Positions 1-8,234 of a DNA stretch of 64,000 bases are shown piece after piece. The notes beneath the pieces are model-generated. The model did no database searches, had not been told where the DNA came from, and saw nothing but the letters and a program-made list of their open reading frames with translations. The stretch lies in assembly GCF_001667075.1 (NCBI RefSeq), contig NZ_LZIL01000074.1, positions 24,081 to 88,080 of the forward strand. The letters are read 5' to 3'. The stretch is from Mycobacterium sp. 852014-52450_SCH5900713 (GTDB taxonomy: Bacteria > Actinomycetota > Actinomycetes > Mycobacteriales > Mycobacteriaceae). Numbering within the stretch: the first letter of the stretch is position 1; each line of letters begins with the position of its first letter. The translations under genes were made by a program, and so were the position numbers.

Positions 1-51
1 GCCGAACTGTTCAACCGTCTGGTCGTCGATTTCTTGGAGAACGAGCGATGA
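1..51 (+). CDS. C-terminus of an upstream hydrolase (partial)
   Basis: Only the last 16 codons are inside the window, ending in LVVDFLENER and TGA. The stop overlaps the ATG of the next gene (ATGA), so the two are probably co-translated. A final helix of the type FNRLVVDFL is usual at the end of alpha/beta hydrolases such as meta-cleavage-product hydrolases. Such an enzyme would fit the extradiol dioxygenase that follows. The assignment is inference from a very short tail and its context. Confidence 0.5.
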   Translation, partial: AELFNRLVVDFLENER

Positions 52-1052
52 GCCCGTCGGTTTTCGGCCGGGTCCACCTCGGTTACGTGGTGATCGAGAC
101 GCAAAAGTTCGGCGACTGGCGGCGATTCGGCCGCGAGGCCATCGGCATGCACTGCGACGACGGGACAACCGACGCCATGCGGTTCCGCCTCGACGACAAC
201 GAGTGCCGGTTCTTGCTGCAACGCGGCCCCGCCGAAGACGTCGCCGCGGTCGGCTGGCAGCTCGACGACCACGACGCCTTCGACACCGTCCTCGCGCGCG
301 TGACCCAGCATGGTGTGCCCGTGGCCGAGGGCACCGACGAGGAGGCGGCGCTGCGCGGCGTGGAGCGGCTCGTCCGGTTCCCCGGACCGAACGGCCTGAC
401 CCAGGAGGTCTTCACCCGCGCACGTCCCGGCATCGCGCCGTTGCGCATGGTGGCTTCGAGCGGGTTCGTCACGGGCGCAGCGGGTTTGGGGCACGTTGCC
501 GTCGCCACCACAAAGCCTCATCAGCTGCGTGGCTACTACGACACGGTTTTGGACGCGCGGTTGTCCGACTACATCGACGAGACGATCAGCGGCCTCCGAT
601 TCAAGATCCGCTTCCTGCGGTTCAACGAGCGGCATCACACGGTGGCGATCGCTTCGGTCAACCGGCTGAGGCTGAACCCGATCCGCACCCGGGTCCAGCA
701 CGTCAATGTCCAGGTCGCAGAACTCGACGACATGGCCGCCGCCTACCAGCGCGTCAAGCAACTGGGTTTCCGGATGGCGCTCGGGGTGGGCCAGCACACC
801 AACGACAAGGAGCTGTCCTTCTACGCCGTCACGCCGTCGGGGTTCGAATGGGAAGTCGGCTGGAATCCGATCGTCGTCGACGAGGCCACCTGGGAGCCCA
901 CCACCCACCAGGGCATCAGCATCTGGGGCCACACTCCAGAGGGGCAGACGATCATCGACAAACTCACCCAGTTCAAGACCGGTGCCGCGTCGCTGCTACG
1001 CGATGAGGACGCAGTTCCGGCTCTGGCCGGGGCGGGCATCCCAGACCACTGA
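48..1052 (+). CDS. Extradiol ring-cleavage dioxygenase, VOC type (BphC/HsaC-like)
   Basis: A two-domain vicinal-oxygen-chelate protein of 334 residues, near the usual length for BphC/HsaC enzymes. These cleave catechol rings next to the hydroxyls using Fe(II). The likely iron ligands are His149 (GLGHVAVAT), His218 (VQHVNVQV) and Glu269 (SGFEWEVGW). His250 in GQHTNDKELSFY matches the conserved active-site HTND motif. The start ATG overlaps the previous stop by four bases. With the preceding hydrolase fragment it suggests a meta-cleavage step for an aromatic or steroid-like substrate; the substrate cannot be told from the sequence. Confidence 0.88.
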   Translation: MSPSVFGRVHLGYVVIETQKFGDWRRFGREAIGMHCDDGTTDAMRFRLDDNECRFLLQRGPAEDVAAVGWQLDDHDAFDTVLARVTQHGVPVAEGTDEEAALRGVERLVRFPGPNGLTQEVFTRARPGIAPLRMVASSGFVTGAAGLGHVAVATTKPHQLRGYYDTVLDARLSDYIDETISGLRFKIRFLRFNERHHTVAIASVNRLRLNPIRTRVQHVNVQVAELDDMAAAYQRVKQLGFRMALGVGQHTNDKELSFYAVTPSGFEWEVGWNPIVVDEATWEPTTHQGISIWGHTPEGQTIIDKLTQFKTGAASLLRDEDAVPALAGAGIPDH

Positions 1053-1090
1053 TCGACAGGGGAGCGTTGACGTCCGGCGCCCAGGCGCGG

Positions 1091-1996
1091 TCAGCGCAGC
1101 GCTTGCTGCCAGGACAGAATGCGTTCGGCCAGTTCAGGTCCGGAGTCTTCTTGGATGAAGTGACTGGCGCGGATGCGGGCGTGCGGCTGGCCCGCGGCCC
1201 CGGGGATGTGATTGATCAAGGGACGGTCCGCCTTGCCGAGGATGGGGTCGCGGGCGCCGAAGATGGCGAGGAAGGGCTTGTCCCATTGGCCCAGCGCTTT
1301 CCAGGCGGCCCTATTGGCGGGGATCGCCGGATCGTCCGGGGAGGTGGGCACCAGTTGCGGGAAGGCGCGGGCCCCGGCCTGATACGTCTTGTCGGGAAAC
1401 GGCGCGTCGTACCCGGCCCGCACCCTGGCAGGAACGCGGCGGACGGTCCCCACGGAGACGATGCGGCCGGCGGGCAGCACGGGGGAGTAGCGCGCGAACG
1501 CCCGCCAGACGTGGAAGGCGGGTGGCGTCGGGCGGTCCGCGGTGGGCAGGAAACCGTTCGCCACCACGAGTCGAGCGATGCGGTCGCCCTGCTCGGCGGC
1601 GATGCGCAGCCCGATCAGCGATCCCCAATCCTGCACGAACAGCGTCACGTCCTTGAGATTCAGGCGCTCGAACCAGGCGGTCACCCATTCGACGTGCCGC
1701 TGATAGGTGTAATCCTCCATCCGGCTGGGCTTGTCCGACCGGCCAAAACCGATCAGGTCGGGCGCGAGTACCCGGTTTCCGGCGTCGGCCAGCGGCTGGA
1801 TCATCGTCCGGTAGAGGTAGCTCCAGGTGGGTTCCCCATGCAGCAGCACGATCGGCGGCCCATCGGCCGGACCCTCGTCGAGGAAGTGCATGCTTAGCGG
1901 TTGGGTGTCGGTCGCTGCCACGTCGATGTAGTTCGCTACGAACGGATAGCCCTCCAGGTTTTCGAATCGGGAGTCCGGGGTTCGTAGCACATGCAT
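1091..1996 (-). CDS. Haloalkane dehalogenase, ortholog of M. tuberculosis Rv2296
   Basis: An alpha/beta hydrolase of 301 residues that hydrolyses carbon-halogen bonds. The sequence is nearly collinear with Rv2296 (subfamily HLD-I). Visible catalytic elements are Asp123-Trp124 in VQDWGSLIG (nucleophile and halide-binding Trp), Asp250 in IFGARDPIL and His279 in ASHFIQED. The oxyanion region is HGEPTWSYLYR. I chose the ATG at 1996, giving MHVLRTPDSRF as in Rv2296 and preceded by GGAGGAG, rather than an ATG 48 bases upstream. The natural substrate is unknown. Confidence 0.9.
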   Translation of the reverse strand: MHVLRTPDSRFENLEGYPFVANYIDVAATDTQPLSMHFLDEGPADGPPIVLLHGEPTWSYLYRTMIQPLADAGNRVLAPDLIGFGRSDKPSRMEDYTYQRHVEWVTAWFERLNLKDVTLFVQDWGSLIGLRIAAEQGDRIARLVVANGFLPTADRPTPPAFHVWRAFARYSPVLPAGRIVSVGTVRRVPARVRAGYDAPFPDKTYQAGARAFPQLVPTSPDDPAIPANRAAWKALGQWDKPFLAIFGARDPILGKADRPLINHIPGAAGQPHARIRASHFIQEDSGPELAERILSWQQALR

Positions 1997-2110
1997 ATTC
2001 AGCTCCTCCGGTGGCGGGCGCCTTGAGTTAGCCTCTCGCGACAACGCGAGTTCGTCTAGTGGGAGATTTCATTGGGCTAGTCGTCGCGCGGACATTAAAC
2101 TGGTTCGTTC

Positions 2111-2839
2111 ATGGCGATTCGGCGCGCGGTCCTGATCATTGCCGACATCAGCGGCTACACCCACTACATGCAGTGGAACCGCACCCACCTGGCCCATGCG
2201 CAATTGACGGTGGCGGGTCTGCTGGAGTCGGTGATCGACGCCGGCAGAGGCCTGAAGCTGGCGAAGCTGGAGGGTGACGCCGCCTTCTTCTGGGCGCCCG
2301 ACGGCGACGCCAAAGTGCTGGTGTGCGACCGGCTGTCCCGGATGCGGGAGGCGTTCATCGCCCGGCGTGAGCGCTTCCAAAAGGATCTCGCCTGCGAGTG
2401 TGCGAGTTGCGCGCAATTGGACAAACTCTCATTGAAGTTCGTCGTCCACCAGGGCGAGGTGGCCGAGCAACGGGTGAAGCGTTACACGGAGCTCGCGGGC
2501 TTCGACGTCATCCTCGTGCATCGCATGCTGAAAAATATGGTGCCCGTGATCGAATACGTGCTGATGACCGATCCCGTCGCGGCCTGTCTCGACGAACCGG
2601 TGCGCTCGCAGTGCAAACCGCTGATCCATATATTCGACGACATCGGGGAAACGTCGACGCACTACCTCGACCTCGCGACGTCGCAGGTCTCCCTTCCCGC
2701 ACCCGACTCCAGCTTCCTGCGCCGGCTTGGGGCCACGGCCAAGCTGGAGTTGAATTCGCTGCCGTTCGTGCTCGGCTTCAAGCGGCCCGCCGAGGGCTTT
2801 CGCAACCTGGGCCGCGGCGCCGAAGAGATTCCGGCCTAG
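2111..2839 (+). CDS. DUF2652 protein with class III cyclase-like motifs
   Basis: A 242-residue protein. Its N-terminus LIIADISGYTHYM and the following KLEGDAAFFW closely resemble the metal-binding DIxGFT and GDxxxF elements of class III adenylate/guanylate cyclases. This likeness is known for the DUF2652 family. I cannot place the transition-state Arg/Asn or the substrate-specifying residues of true cyclases, so activity is doubtful. A Cys pair (CECASC) lies near residue 98. The gene is convergent with patB (3' ends overlap by four bases) and divergent from the dehalogenase. Role unknown. Confidence 0.75.
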   Translation: MAIRRAVLIIADISGYTHYMQWNRTHLAHAQLTVAGLLESVIDAGRGLKLAKLEGDAAFFWAPDGDAKVLVCDRLSRMREAFIARRERFQKDLACECASCAQLDKLSLKFVVHQGEVAEQRVKRYTELAGFDVILVHRMLKNMVPVIEYVLMTDPVAACLDEPVRSQCKPLIHIFDDIGETSTHYLDLATSQVSLPAPDSSFLRRLGATAKLELNSLPFVLGFKRPAEGFRNLGRGAEEIPA

Positions 2840-4035
2840 CCCGCATCGGCGAGGGCGCGGCCCATCCGCGACACGGCCTCGGAGAGGATGGCCCCCGAGG
2901 TCGCGAAGTTCAGCCGGACGTGCCCCGCGCCGCCGGTGCCGAAGACGTGGCCGGAGCTGAGCGCCACCCGCGCATGGTCGAGGAACCACTGGGCGGGCCC
3001 GGACATGTCGGCCACTACCGCAAGCCCATCGGCGGCGTCTTCGGTGAAGCCCAGCTCCCGGCAATCCAGCCACCCGAGGTAAGTCCCTTGCGGCCATTGG
3101 TATTTCACCTTCGGCAGCTGCTCGGCGACCAGGTCGCCGAGCAGCGACCGGTTTCGATCCAGGCCGCGCAGCAGGTCGTCGAGCCAGTCGCCACCGGTTC
3201 GGAAGGCCTCGGCGTGGGCGATGACGCCGAGGTGGCTCGGCCCGTGGCTGACCTCTTCCGGCATCCGGTGCAGGTCCGCGACCGCCTCCGGTCCGGCGAT
3301 GGCCAGCGCCGCCTTGAGTCCGGACAGGCTCCAGGCCTTGGATGCGGACGTCAGAGCGAAGGCGTTCTCCGCGCCGGGCACCGTCAGGTACGGGGTGAAC
3401 CGCAAGCCCGACAAGACGACGGGCGCGTGAATCTCGTCCGACACCACCCGGACGCCGAACCGGCGGGCGAGTTCGGCGATGGCCCCGAGTTCGTCGGCCG
3501 TATGCACCGTTCCGGTGGGATTGTGCGGGTTGCACAACAGGTACGCGGCGTTTCCACCGCGCCCTTGGGCGCGTGCGAAGGCGTCCGCCAACGCGTCCAG
3601 ATCGACTCGGCCTTCGGCGTTGAGCGGCGCTTCCACGACGTGGCGGCCGTCGTGCGTGACGAAGGCATAGAACGGGGCGTACACCGGCGGGTTGACGATG
3701 ACGGCGTCGCCGCGGTCGGTGACCAGACGTAACAGCTCGACGGCGCCGAGCATGACGTCCGGGACGATCGCGGTGCGACTGACCTCCAGGTCGTGCCACT
3801 GCCAACGCTCCGACGCGAATTGACCGACCGCTTCGGCCAGTGCGGTGCCGCACGGATATCCGGTGTCACCGTTGTCGATGGCCGCCCGCAGGGCGTCGGC
3901 CACGGTGGGTGCCAGCATGACGTCCATCTCGGCGACCCACAGCGGCAGGACATCGGCCGGATGCGCGCGCCATTTCATGCTCGTGCGGAGCTGCAGTTGC
4001 TGCAGCGTGAGCTCCTCGAGCGGGTTAAACGTCAC
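2836..4035 (-). CDS. patB: PatB-type PLP aminotransferase / cystathionine beta-lyase (Rv2294 ortholog)
   Basis: A 399-residue fold-type I PLP enzyme expected to cleave cystathionine or cysteine conjugates (C-S lyase). It keeps NPHNPTG, the SDEIHAP motif that binds PLP, and SASKAWSLSGLK containing the Schiff-base Lys. The C-terminus has FGTGGAGHVRLNFATS. I set the start at GTG 4035 (VTFNPLEELTLQQLQ) because homology to Rv2294 begins there; open frame further upstream is non-homologous. The gene lies in the same block as the Rv2296 ortholog, as in M. tuberculosis. Confidence 0.88.
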   Translation of the reverse strand: MTFNPLEELTLQQLQLRTSMKWRAHPADVLPLWVAEMDVMLAPTVADALRAAIDNGDTGYPCGTALAEAVGQFASERWQWHDLEVSRTAIVPDVMLGAVELLRLVTDRGDAVIVNPPVYAPFYAFVTHDGRHVVEAPLNAEGRVDLDALADAFARAQGRGGNAAYLLCNPHNPTGTVHTADELGAIAELARRFGVRVVSDEIHAPVVLSGLRFTPYLTVPGAENAFALTSASKAWSLSGLKAALAIAGPEAVADLHRMPEEVSHGPSHLGVIAHAEAFRTGGDWLDDLLRGLDRNRSLLGDLVAEQLPKVKYQWPQGTYLGWLDCRELGFTEDAADGLAVVADMSGPAQWFLDHARVALSSGHVFGTGGAGHVRLNFATSGAILSEAVSRMGRALADAG

Positions 4036-4079
4036 GCCCGCAGAGTAACCGGCGAGCCCTACCCGCCGACAAACGCGTG

Positions 4080-4290
4080 TTACGGGATCGTCAACGGCAG
4101 GTCCACCGAACTGAGCAATCCCGGTTCTGCCGCAACGACATACGGCACGGCGTTGACGACGCGCATCGCGGTGGCGACCATCGCGCCGGCCCCGGAAGTC
4201 ATTCCGCCGACTCCGGCCTTGCGCAGGTCCTTGAGCGTCGCGGCCAGCGTGCAATCGATGTCGGGGTCGCCGCTGATCATCACGCGCCCC
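4080..4290 (-). pseudogene. C-terminal remnant of a DapB-like amine dehydrogenase family gene
   Basis: About 67 codons read like the C-terminal end of the mycobacterial NAD(P)H-dependent amine dehydrogenase / dihydrodipicolinate-reductase-like family: MISGDPDIDCTL, then AGAGAMVATAMRVVNAVPYV and PGLLSSVDLPLTIP before TAA. No matching N-terminal Rossmann domain lies upstream. Frame upstream of about 4290 is low-complexity Arg/Gly sequence without homology. The full family members are about 350 residues, so this is a broken copy. Family assignment is from memory of the C-terminal motif. Confidence 0.6.
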
Positions 4291-4349
4291 CGGGCCTGCT
4301 GAGCTCGCTGGACATTCCCACGACGCTGCCGCTTTACGCCTTCGGCTGA
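4285..4349 (+). pseudogene. Second, oppositely oriented C-terminal remnant of the same family
   Basis: On the plus strand the bases read APPGLLSSLDIPTTLPLYAFG and a stop. This resembles the terminal motif of the same dehydrogenase family whose fragment lies on the minus strand immediately to the left (PGLLSSVDLPLTIP). Only about 20 codons remain. The two fragments diverge from a junction near 4285-4290, so this looks like the scar of a rearrangement between two related genes. It is too short for confident family assignment alone. Confidence 0.45.
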
Positions 4350-4394
4350 GCGTGTAACGTGCATCACCAAGATTAGGCCACCTAGGAGTTTGCC

Positions 4395-5369
4395 GTGTAC
4401 ACACTGCGCTTCGACATGCGCGATCCCGAATGGGCCGCGCCCCCAACCGATCTGTACGCCGCGGCGCCCGAAATGTGCGCCTGGGCCGAGGAGCACGGCG
4501 GTCTAGCCGCCGTGCTGTGCGAGCATCACGGGTCGGAGGACGGCTATCTGCCGTCACCGCTACTGCTGGCCTCGGCGGTGGCCGGGCGAACGCAGCGCCT
4601 GGCGCTGAGCCTGATCCTGATTCTTCCGTTCTACGAAACCGTGCGTCTCGCCGAGGACATGGCGGTCCTCGACATCATCAGCAACGGGCGGACGTCCTAC
4701 ATCTTAGCTTTGGGCTATCGGCCCGAGGAGTTCGAGCAATTCGGCGTGCCGATCAAGACGCGTGGCCGCCTCTGCGACGAGAAACTCGCGCTGTTACGGC
4801 GACTGCTTGCCGGTGAAACCGTCATCGAGGACGGACGGCGGATCACCGTGACACCGCGCCCGCTGACTCCCGGCGGGCCGGGCCTGATGTGGGGCGGCGG
4901 AACGTTGGCGGCGGCCCGGCGGGCCGGCAGGTATGGCCTGGGCATGCTGGGCAACGCCAACGCGCCGGGCATGCAGGAAGCCTACGAAGAGGCCTGCCGC
5001 GAGCACGGCCATCAGCCCGGGCCTACCTTCTTTCCCGACCGCGACACGCCCTCGGTCGTCTTCGTCGCCGACGACGTGGATCAGGCGTGGAAAGAGATCG
5101 GCGAGCATCTGCTGCACGATGTCCGCACCTATGCCGCGTGGAACCCCGGCGACGAGACGACGGCGGGATTCAGCCACGTCAACACCGTGGACGAGCTGCG
5201 TGCGACCGGGACATCGCACGTGATTATCTCTGTCCCCGAAGCGGTTTCGCGGGTCCGCGCCGGCCAGGTCCTCAACCTGTCGCCGCTGTGCGGCGGGCTG
5301 CCGCCGGACATCGCGTGGCCGTATCTCAAGCGAGTGGGCGAGGCTGTGCTGCCGCAGGCTCTTGGGTGA
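4395..5369 (+). CDS. Luciferase-like (LLM class) flavin/F420-dependent oxidoreductase
   Basis: A 324-residue TIM-barrel monooxygenase-type protein. Family signatures are CEHHGSEDGYLPSPLLLASAVAGRT and the region around SNGRTSYILALGYRPEEF, with ETVRLAEDMAVLD between them. Start is GTG at 4395 with TAGGAG eight bases upstream. LLM enzymes use FMN or F420 to oxidise or reduce small molecules; neither cofactor nor substrate can be fixed here. It stands alone between the gene remnants and a convergent AveC-like gene. Confidence 0.82.
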   Translation: MYTLRFDMRDPEWAAPPTDLYAAAPEMCAWAEEHGGLAAVLCEHHGSEDGYLPSPLLLASAVAGRTQRLALSLILILPFYETVRLAEDMAVLDIISNGRTSYILALGYRPEEFEQFGVPIKTRGRLCDEKLALLRRLLAGETVIEDGRRITVTPRPLTPGGPGLMWGGGTLAAARRAGRYGLGMLGNANAPGMQEAYEEACREHGHQPGPTFFPDRDTPSVVFVADDVDQAWKEIGEHLLHDVRTYAAWNPGDETTAGFSHVNTVDELRATGTSHVIISVPEAVSRVRAGQVLNLSPLCGGLPPDIAWPYLKRVGEAVLPQALG

Positions 5370-5370
5370 C

Positions 5371-6156
5371 CTACTTGGGTTGATTCGGCACGCCCGGAAA
5401 CAACTGCTCCGTCGGGCCCGCGGTCACCCAGCCGCCCAGCTTCGTCACCAGGTGCGGCGCGAAAACCGCGCCATAGAGGACGTTTCCGACGACGATCACA
5501 GCGGCGACGGACAGCAGCGACGAGCCCAGGCGGCTCTTCGACCTGTTTTCGGCCCACATCTCGATGACGTTTCGTCCTTGCGGGTCGGTGCGGCCCAGCA
5601 GATAGGTGAAGACCATCATCTGGATCGCCATCGCGAGGGAGTCGTACAGCGGGTACTGATGCACGGTGCCCTCGCGGATCGCCAGCCCGGGAATCACCCG
5701 GCCGTAGTAGAACACGCCGAGCTTCGCGCCCAGGAATCCGTTGAAGAACAGCGCCCAGCAGAAGCCGACGATAAGGCCTACCACCAACAACGTTGGGGGC
5801 CTGCGCCATCCGAACCGTCCGCTCAACCATCGCCCGAGCGCGGTGCCGGTCACGGCCGGCAGCACAAAGTAGGAGATGTAGCCGACGGGAACGAACAACG
5901 GCAGTCCACCCCACGTCACATTCAGCGGCCACCACGACGGCATGCGCGGGATGGCCGGCGGGAACTGTGCATACATCGCCCAGTCGTAGGGGGCCTCGAT
6001 CCACGAAAACGACATCGCCGATATGCACAGCAGCAGGAGGGGGTGGAGACGGCGCCGCCGAACGCTGAGGTACACGCCGAGGGCGGTGAACCCGATGCCC
6101 CCGACGAGCGCGAAGTCACTCGCCGCCTGCATCACGGGCGTCATCTGGGAGCTCAC
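5371..6156 (-). CDS. AveC-like spirocyclase-family membrane protein
   Basis: A 261-residue polytopic protein with about six hydrophobic segments, starting with ALVGGIGFTALGVYLSV. It has the aromatic, Pro-rich patches typical of the AveC-like family (SFSWIEAPYDWAMYAQFPP, MPSWWPLNVTWGG, FFNGFLGAKLGVFYYGRVIPG). AveC forms a spiroketal in avermectin synthesis. Mycobacterial homologs have no known substrate, so only the family is claimed. The GTG start overlaps the stop of a 36-codon gene upstream (GTGA), implying translational coupling. Confidence 0.78.
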   Translation of the reverse strand: MSSQMTPVMQAASDFALVGGIGFTALGVYLSVRRRRLHPLLLLCISAMSFSWIEAPYDWAMYAQFPPAIPRMPSWWPLNVTWGGLPLFVPVGYISYFVLPAVTGTALGRWLSGRFGWRRPPTLLVVGLIVGFCWALFFNGFLGAKLGVFYYGRVIPGLAIREGTVHQYPLYDSLAMAIQMMVFTYLLGRTDPQGRNVIEMWAENRSKSRLGSSLLSVAAVIVVGNVLYGAVFAPHLVTKLGGWVTAGPTEQLFPGVPNQPK

Positions 6157-6263
6157 TGGTCGTTCCCCGGGGTCCGGCGCGCCTGCGGGTCAAAGCGCAG
6201 CACCAGCCCGAAGATCACGACGATCAGCCCGAACAGCGTGCCCAGCATGATGACGGCGCCCAC
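6153..6263 (-). CDS. 36-residue single-span membrane peptide coupled to the AveC-like gene
   Basis: A small frame starting GTG at 6263 and ending TGA at 6153. It encodes MGAVIMLGTLFGLIVVIF, continuing LVLRFDPQARRTPGNDQ. One hydrophobic helix (about residues 3-22) is followed by a basic tail, so an N-out/C-in insertion is likely. AAGGGG precedes the start, and the stop overlaps the next start as GTGA. Size, ribosome site and coupling argue that it is a real membrane partner of the AveC-like protein. Function unknown. Confidence 0.7.
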   Translation of the reverse strand: MGAVIMLGTLFGLIVVIFGLVLRFDPQARRTPGNDQ

Positions 6264-6287
6264 GGTCGCACCCCTTCGCTCGACTCA

Positions 6288-6310
6288 TTAGATAGTGCAC
6301 ACTATCCTAA
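6288..6310. promoter_or_regulatory. Palindromic operator, probably for the adjacent TetR protein
   Basis: GATAGTG-CA-CACTATC (6291-6306) is a perfect inverted repeat with 7-base arms, flanked by TTA and TAA. It lies between the divergent 36-residue peptide gene and the TetR gene, 36 bases before the latter's GTG, where an autoregulatory TetR operator is expected. It could control both directions. Confidence 0.7.
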
Positions 6311-6341
6311 AGGCAGTCAACAATCGGCGAGGAGCGAAACT

Positions 6342-7007
6342 GTGCCCCAGCGGCCACCCAGCACGAAGCCCGGCGCGGCGGAAGCGCCGGCCCCGGCTAA
6401 CCGCCGACCGCGTGGCGCTCCGCGCAAGCTGCTGCTCGACAGCGCTCGGGCGCGCTTCGCCCGCCAGGACTACCGCAGCACGACCACGCGTGAAATCGCC
6501 CAGGCCGCAGGCGTTACCGAGCATTTGTTGTTCCGCCACTTTGGTTCGAAGGCGGCGTTGTTCCGCGAAGCGCTCGTCCAGCCGTTTATCGACTTCGTCG
6601 CCGAGTTCGGCCGGACCTGGCAATCGGTGGTCCCCGAGGAGACCGACGAGCAAGACCTGGCCCGGCACTTCGTCGGACAGCTCTACGACGTCTTCGTCGA
6701 ACACCAGGGTCTGCTGCTGACGCTGATGGCGTCGGAGGCGCTCAGCGAGGAGGAGAAGGCCGACGCCGGCATCGCCGATATCAGGCGGGCGATCACGGCG
6801 CTCGGGGAGATCAGCGCGGAGGGCATGCATCTGCGAGGGCTGCGGTCGGACCACCCCGACCTGCCCGCTCACTCGACGGTGGCAATGATCGCCGGGATGG
6901 CCGCGTTGCGCTCCACCTACTTCGGCGCCAAGCCGCCGTCTCGAGAGGTCATCGTCGAAGAACTCACCCAGGCGATCCTGCATGGCTTCCTACACCGAAA
7001 CGACTGA
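6342..7007 (+). CDS. TetR/AcrR family transcriptional regulator
   Basis: A 221-residue protein. The N-terminal helix-turn-helix at about residues 28-75 reads FARQDYRSTTTREIAQAAGVTEHLLFRHFGSKAALF. A basic, Pro/Ala-rich 25-residue leader precedes it. The C-terminal ligand domain is not assignable to a ligand. Start is GTG 6342 with GAGGAG upstream. The stop is 15 bases before the P450 start, so it is probably co-transcribed with the P450, which it may regulate through the palindrome at 6291-6306. Confidence 0.85.
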   Translation: MPQRPPSTKPGAAEAPAPANRRPRGAPRKLLLDSARARFARQDYRSTTTREIAQAAGVTEHLLFRHFGSKAALFREALVQPFIDFVAEFGRTWQSVVPEETDEQDLARHFVGQLYDVFVEHQGLLLTLMASEALSEEEKADAGIADIRRAITALGEISAEGMHLRGLRSDHPDLPAHSTVAMIAGMAALRSTYFGAKPPSREVIVEELTQAILHGFLHRND

Positions 7008-7022
7008 GCGAAGGGACTGAAA

Positions 7023-8225
7023 ATGGCGGGCACCAGCACGATCGACTTGTACTACGACCCGTTCGACTCCGACATCGACGACAACCCGTACCCGGTGTGG
7101 AAGCGCATGCGCGACGAGGCGCCGCTGTACTACAACGAGAAATACAATTTCTTCGCGCTGAGCCGCTACGACGACGTGGCGCGTGAACTGCCGAACTGGC
7201 AGACCTACCGATCCGGGCGCGGGACCACGGCCGACATCTTGTTCGCCAATATCGAAGTGCCACCGGGCATTCTGCTGTTCGAAGACCCGCCGTTGCACGA
7301 CCTGCACCGCCGCTTGCTGTCCCGTGTCTTCACGCCGCGGCGCATGCTGGCCGTGGAGAGCCTGGTGCGCGGCTTCTGTGTCCGGGAGCTGGATCCGCTG
7401 GTCGGTGCCGGCGGCTTCGACTTCATCGCCGATCTCGGGGCGATGATGCCGATGCGGACCATCGGTTACCTGTTGGGCATTCCGGAGCAGGATCAGGCGA
7501 AGATCCGCGATCGAGGCGGGGCTTACATCGAGTTGTCCGAGGAGCGCGACCCGGCCGCGGTGAACGCGAAGCTGTTCGAGGAAAGCATCGTGGTGTTCGC
7601 CGAGTACATCGAATGGCGGGCCGATCACCCGTCCGACGACCTGATGACCGACCTGTTGCGGGCCGAGATCGAGGAACCCGACGGCACCCGGCGGCCCTTG
7701 TCGCGGACCGAGGTGCTGGCCTACACCGCCATGATCGCCGGCGCCGGGAACGAGACCACGGCCCGGCTGATCGGCTTCATGGGACAGCTGCTGTCCGATC
7801 ACCCGGATCAGCGCCGCGAACTGGTCGCCGACCCGTCCCTGATCCCCGGCGCGGTCGAGGAGACGTTGCGCTACGAGCCACCCTCGCCGGTGCAGGCCCG
7901 CTACGTGGCCCAGGACGCCGAGCTCTACGGTCGCGTCGTGCCCGAGGGCTCATACATGTTGCTGCTCAACGGTTCTGCCAACCGCGATGATCGGCACTTC
8001 ACGGATCCGGACCGCTACGACATCCACCGCGGGGGCGGCCACCTGAGCTTCGGGCAGGGCCTGCACTTTTGCCTGGGCTCCGCGCTGGCGCGGATGGAAG
8101 GCCGCGTGGCCCTCGAAGAGGTCCTCAAGCGCTGGCCCGACTGGGAAGTCGACTACGCCAACGCCCAGCGCGCGCACACCGCGAGCGTACGGGGCTGGGC
8201 GCGCCTGCCCGTCGTCACCGGCTGA
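7023..8225 (+). CDS. Cytochrome P450
   Basis: A 400-residue soluble bacterial P450. It has the I-helix oxygen-activation motif AGAGNETT (239-246), the K-helix ExxR as E280-TL-R283, and the haem loop LSFGQGLHFCLG with axial Cys350. It needs ferredoxin and reductase partners, none of which is adjacent; a 7Fe ferredoxin is encoded near 32 kb. The subfamily and substrate are not recognised. It follows the TetR gene by 15 bases, suggesting inducible oxidation of a hydrophobic compound. Confidence 0.93.
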   Translation: MAGTSTIDLYYDPFDSDIDDNPYPVWKRMRDEAPLYYNEKYNFFALSRYDDVARELPNWQTYRSGRGTTADILFANIEVPPGILLFEDPPLHDLHRRLLSRVFTPRRMLAVESLVRGFCVRELDPLVGAGGFDFIADLGAMMPMRTIGYLLGIPEQDQAKIRDRGGAYIELSEERDPAAVNAKLFEESIVVFAEYIEWRADHPSDDLMTDLLRAEIEEPDGTRRPLSRTEVLAYTAMIAGAGNETTARLIGFMGQLLSDHPDQRRELVADPSLIPGAVEETLRYEPPSPVQARYVAQDAELYGRVVPEGSYMLLLNGSANRDDRHFTDPDRYDIHRGGGHLSFGQGLHFCLGSALARMEGRVALEEVLKRWPDWEVDYANAQRAHTASVRGWARLPVVTG

Positions 8226-8234
8226 CGCTTCCGG

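Noticed and set aside
4036..4557. Long N-terminal extension of patB on the minus strand
   Set aside because: Arg/Pro/Ala-rich shadow sequence opposite other genes; homology to Rv2294 begins at the GTG at 4035.
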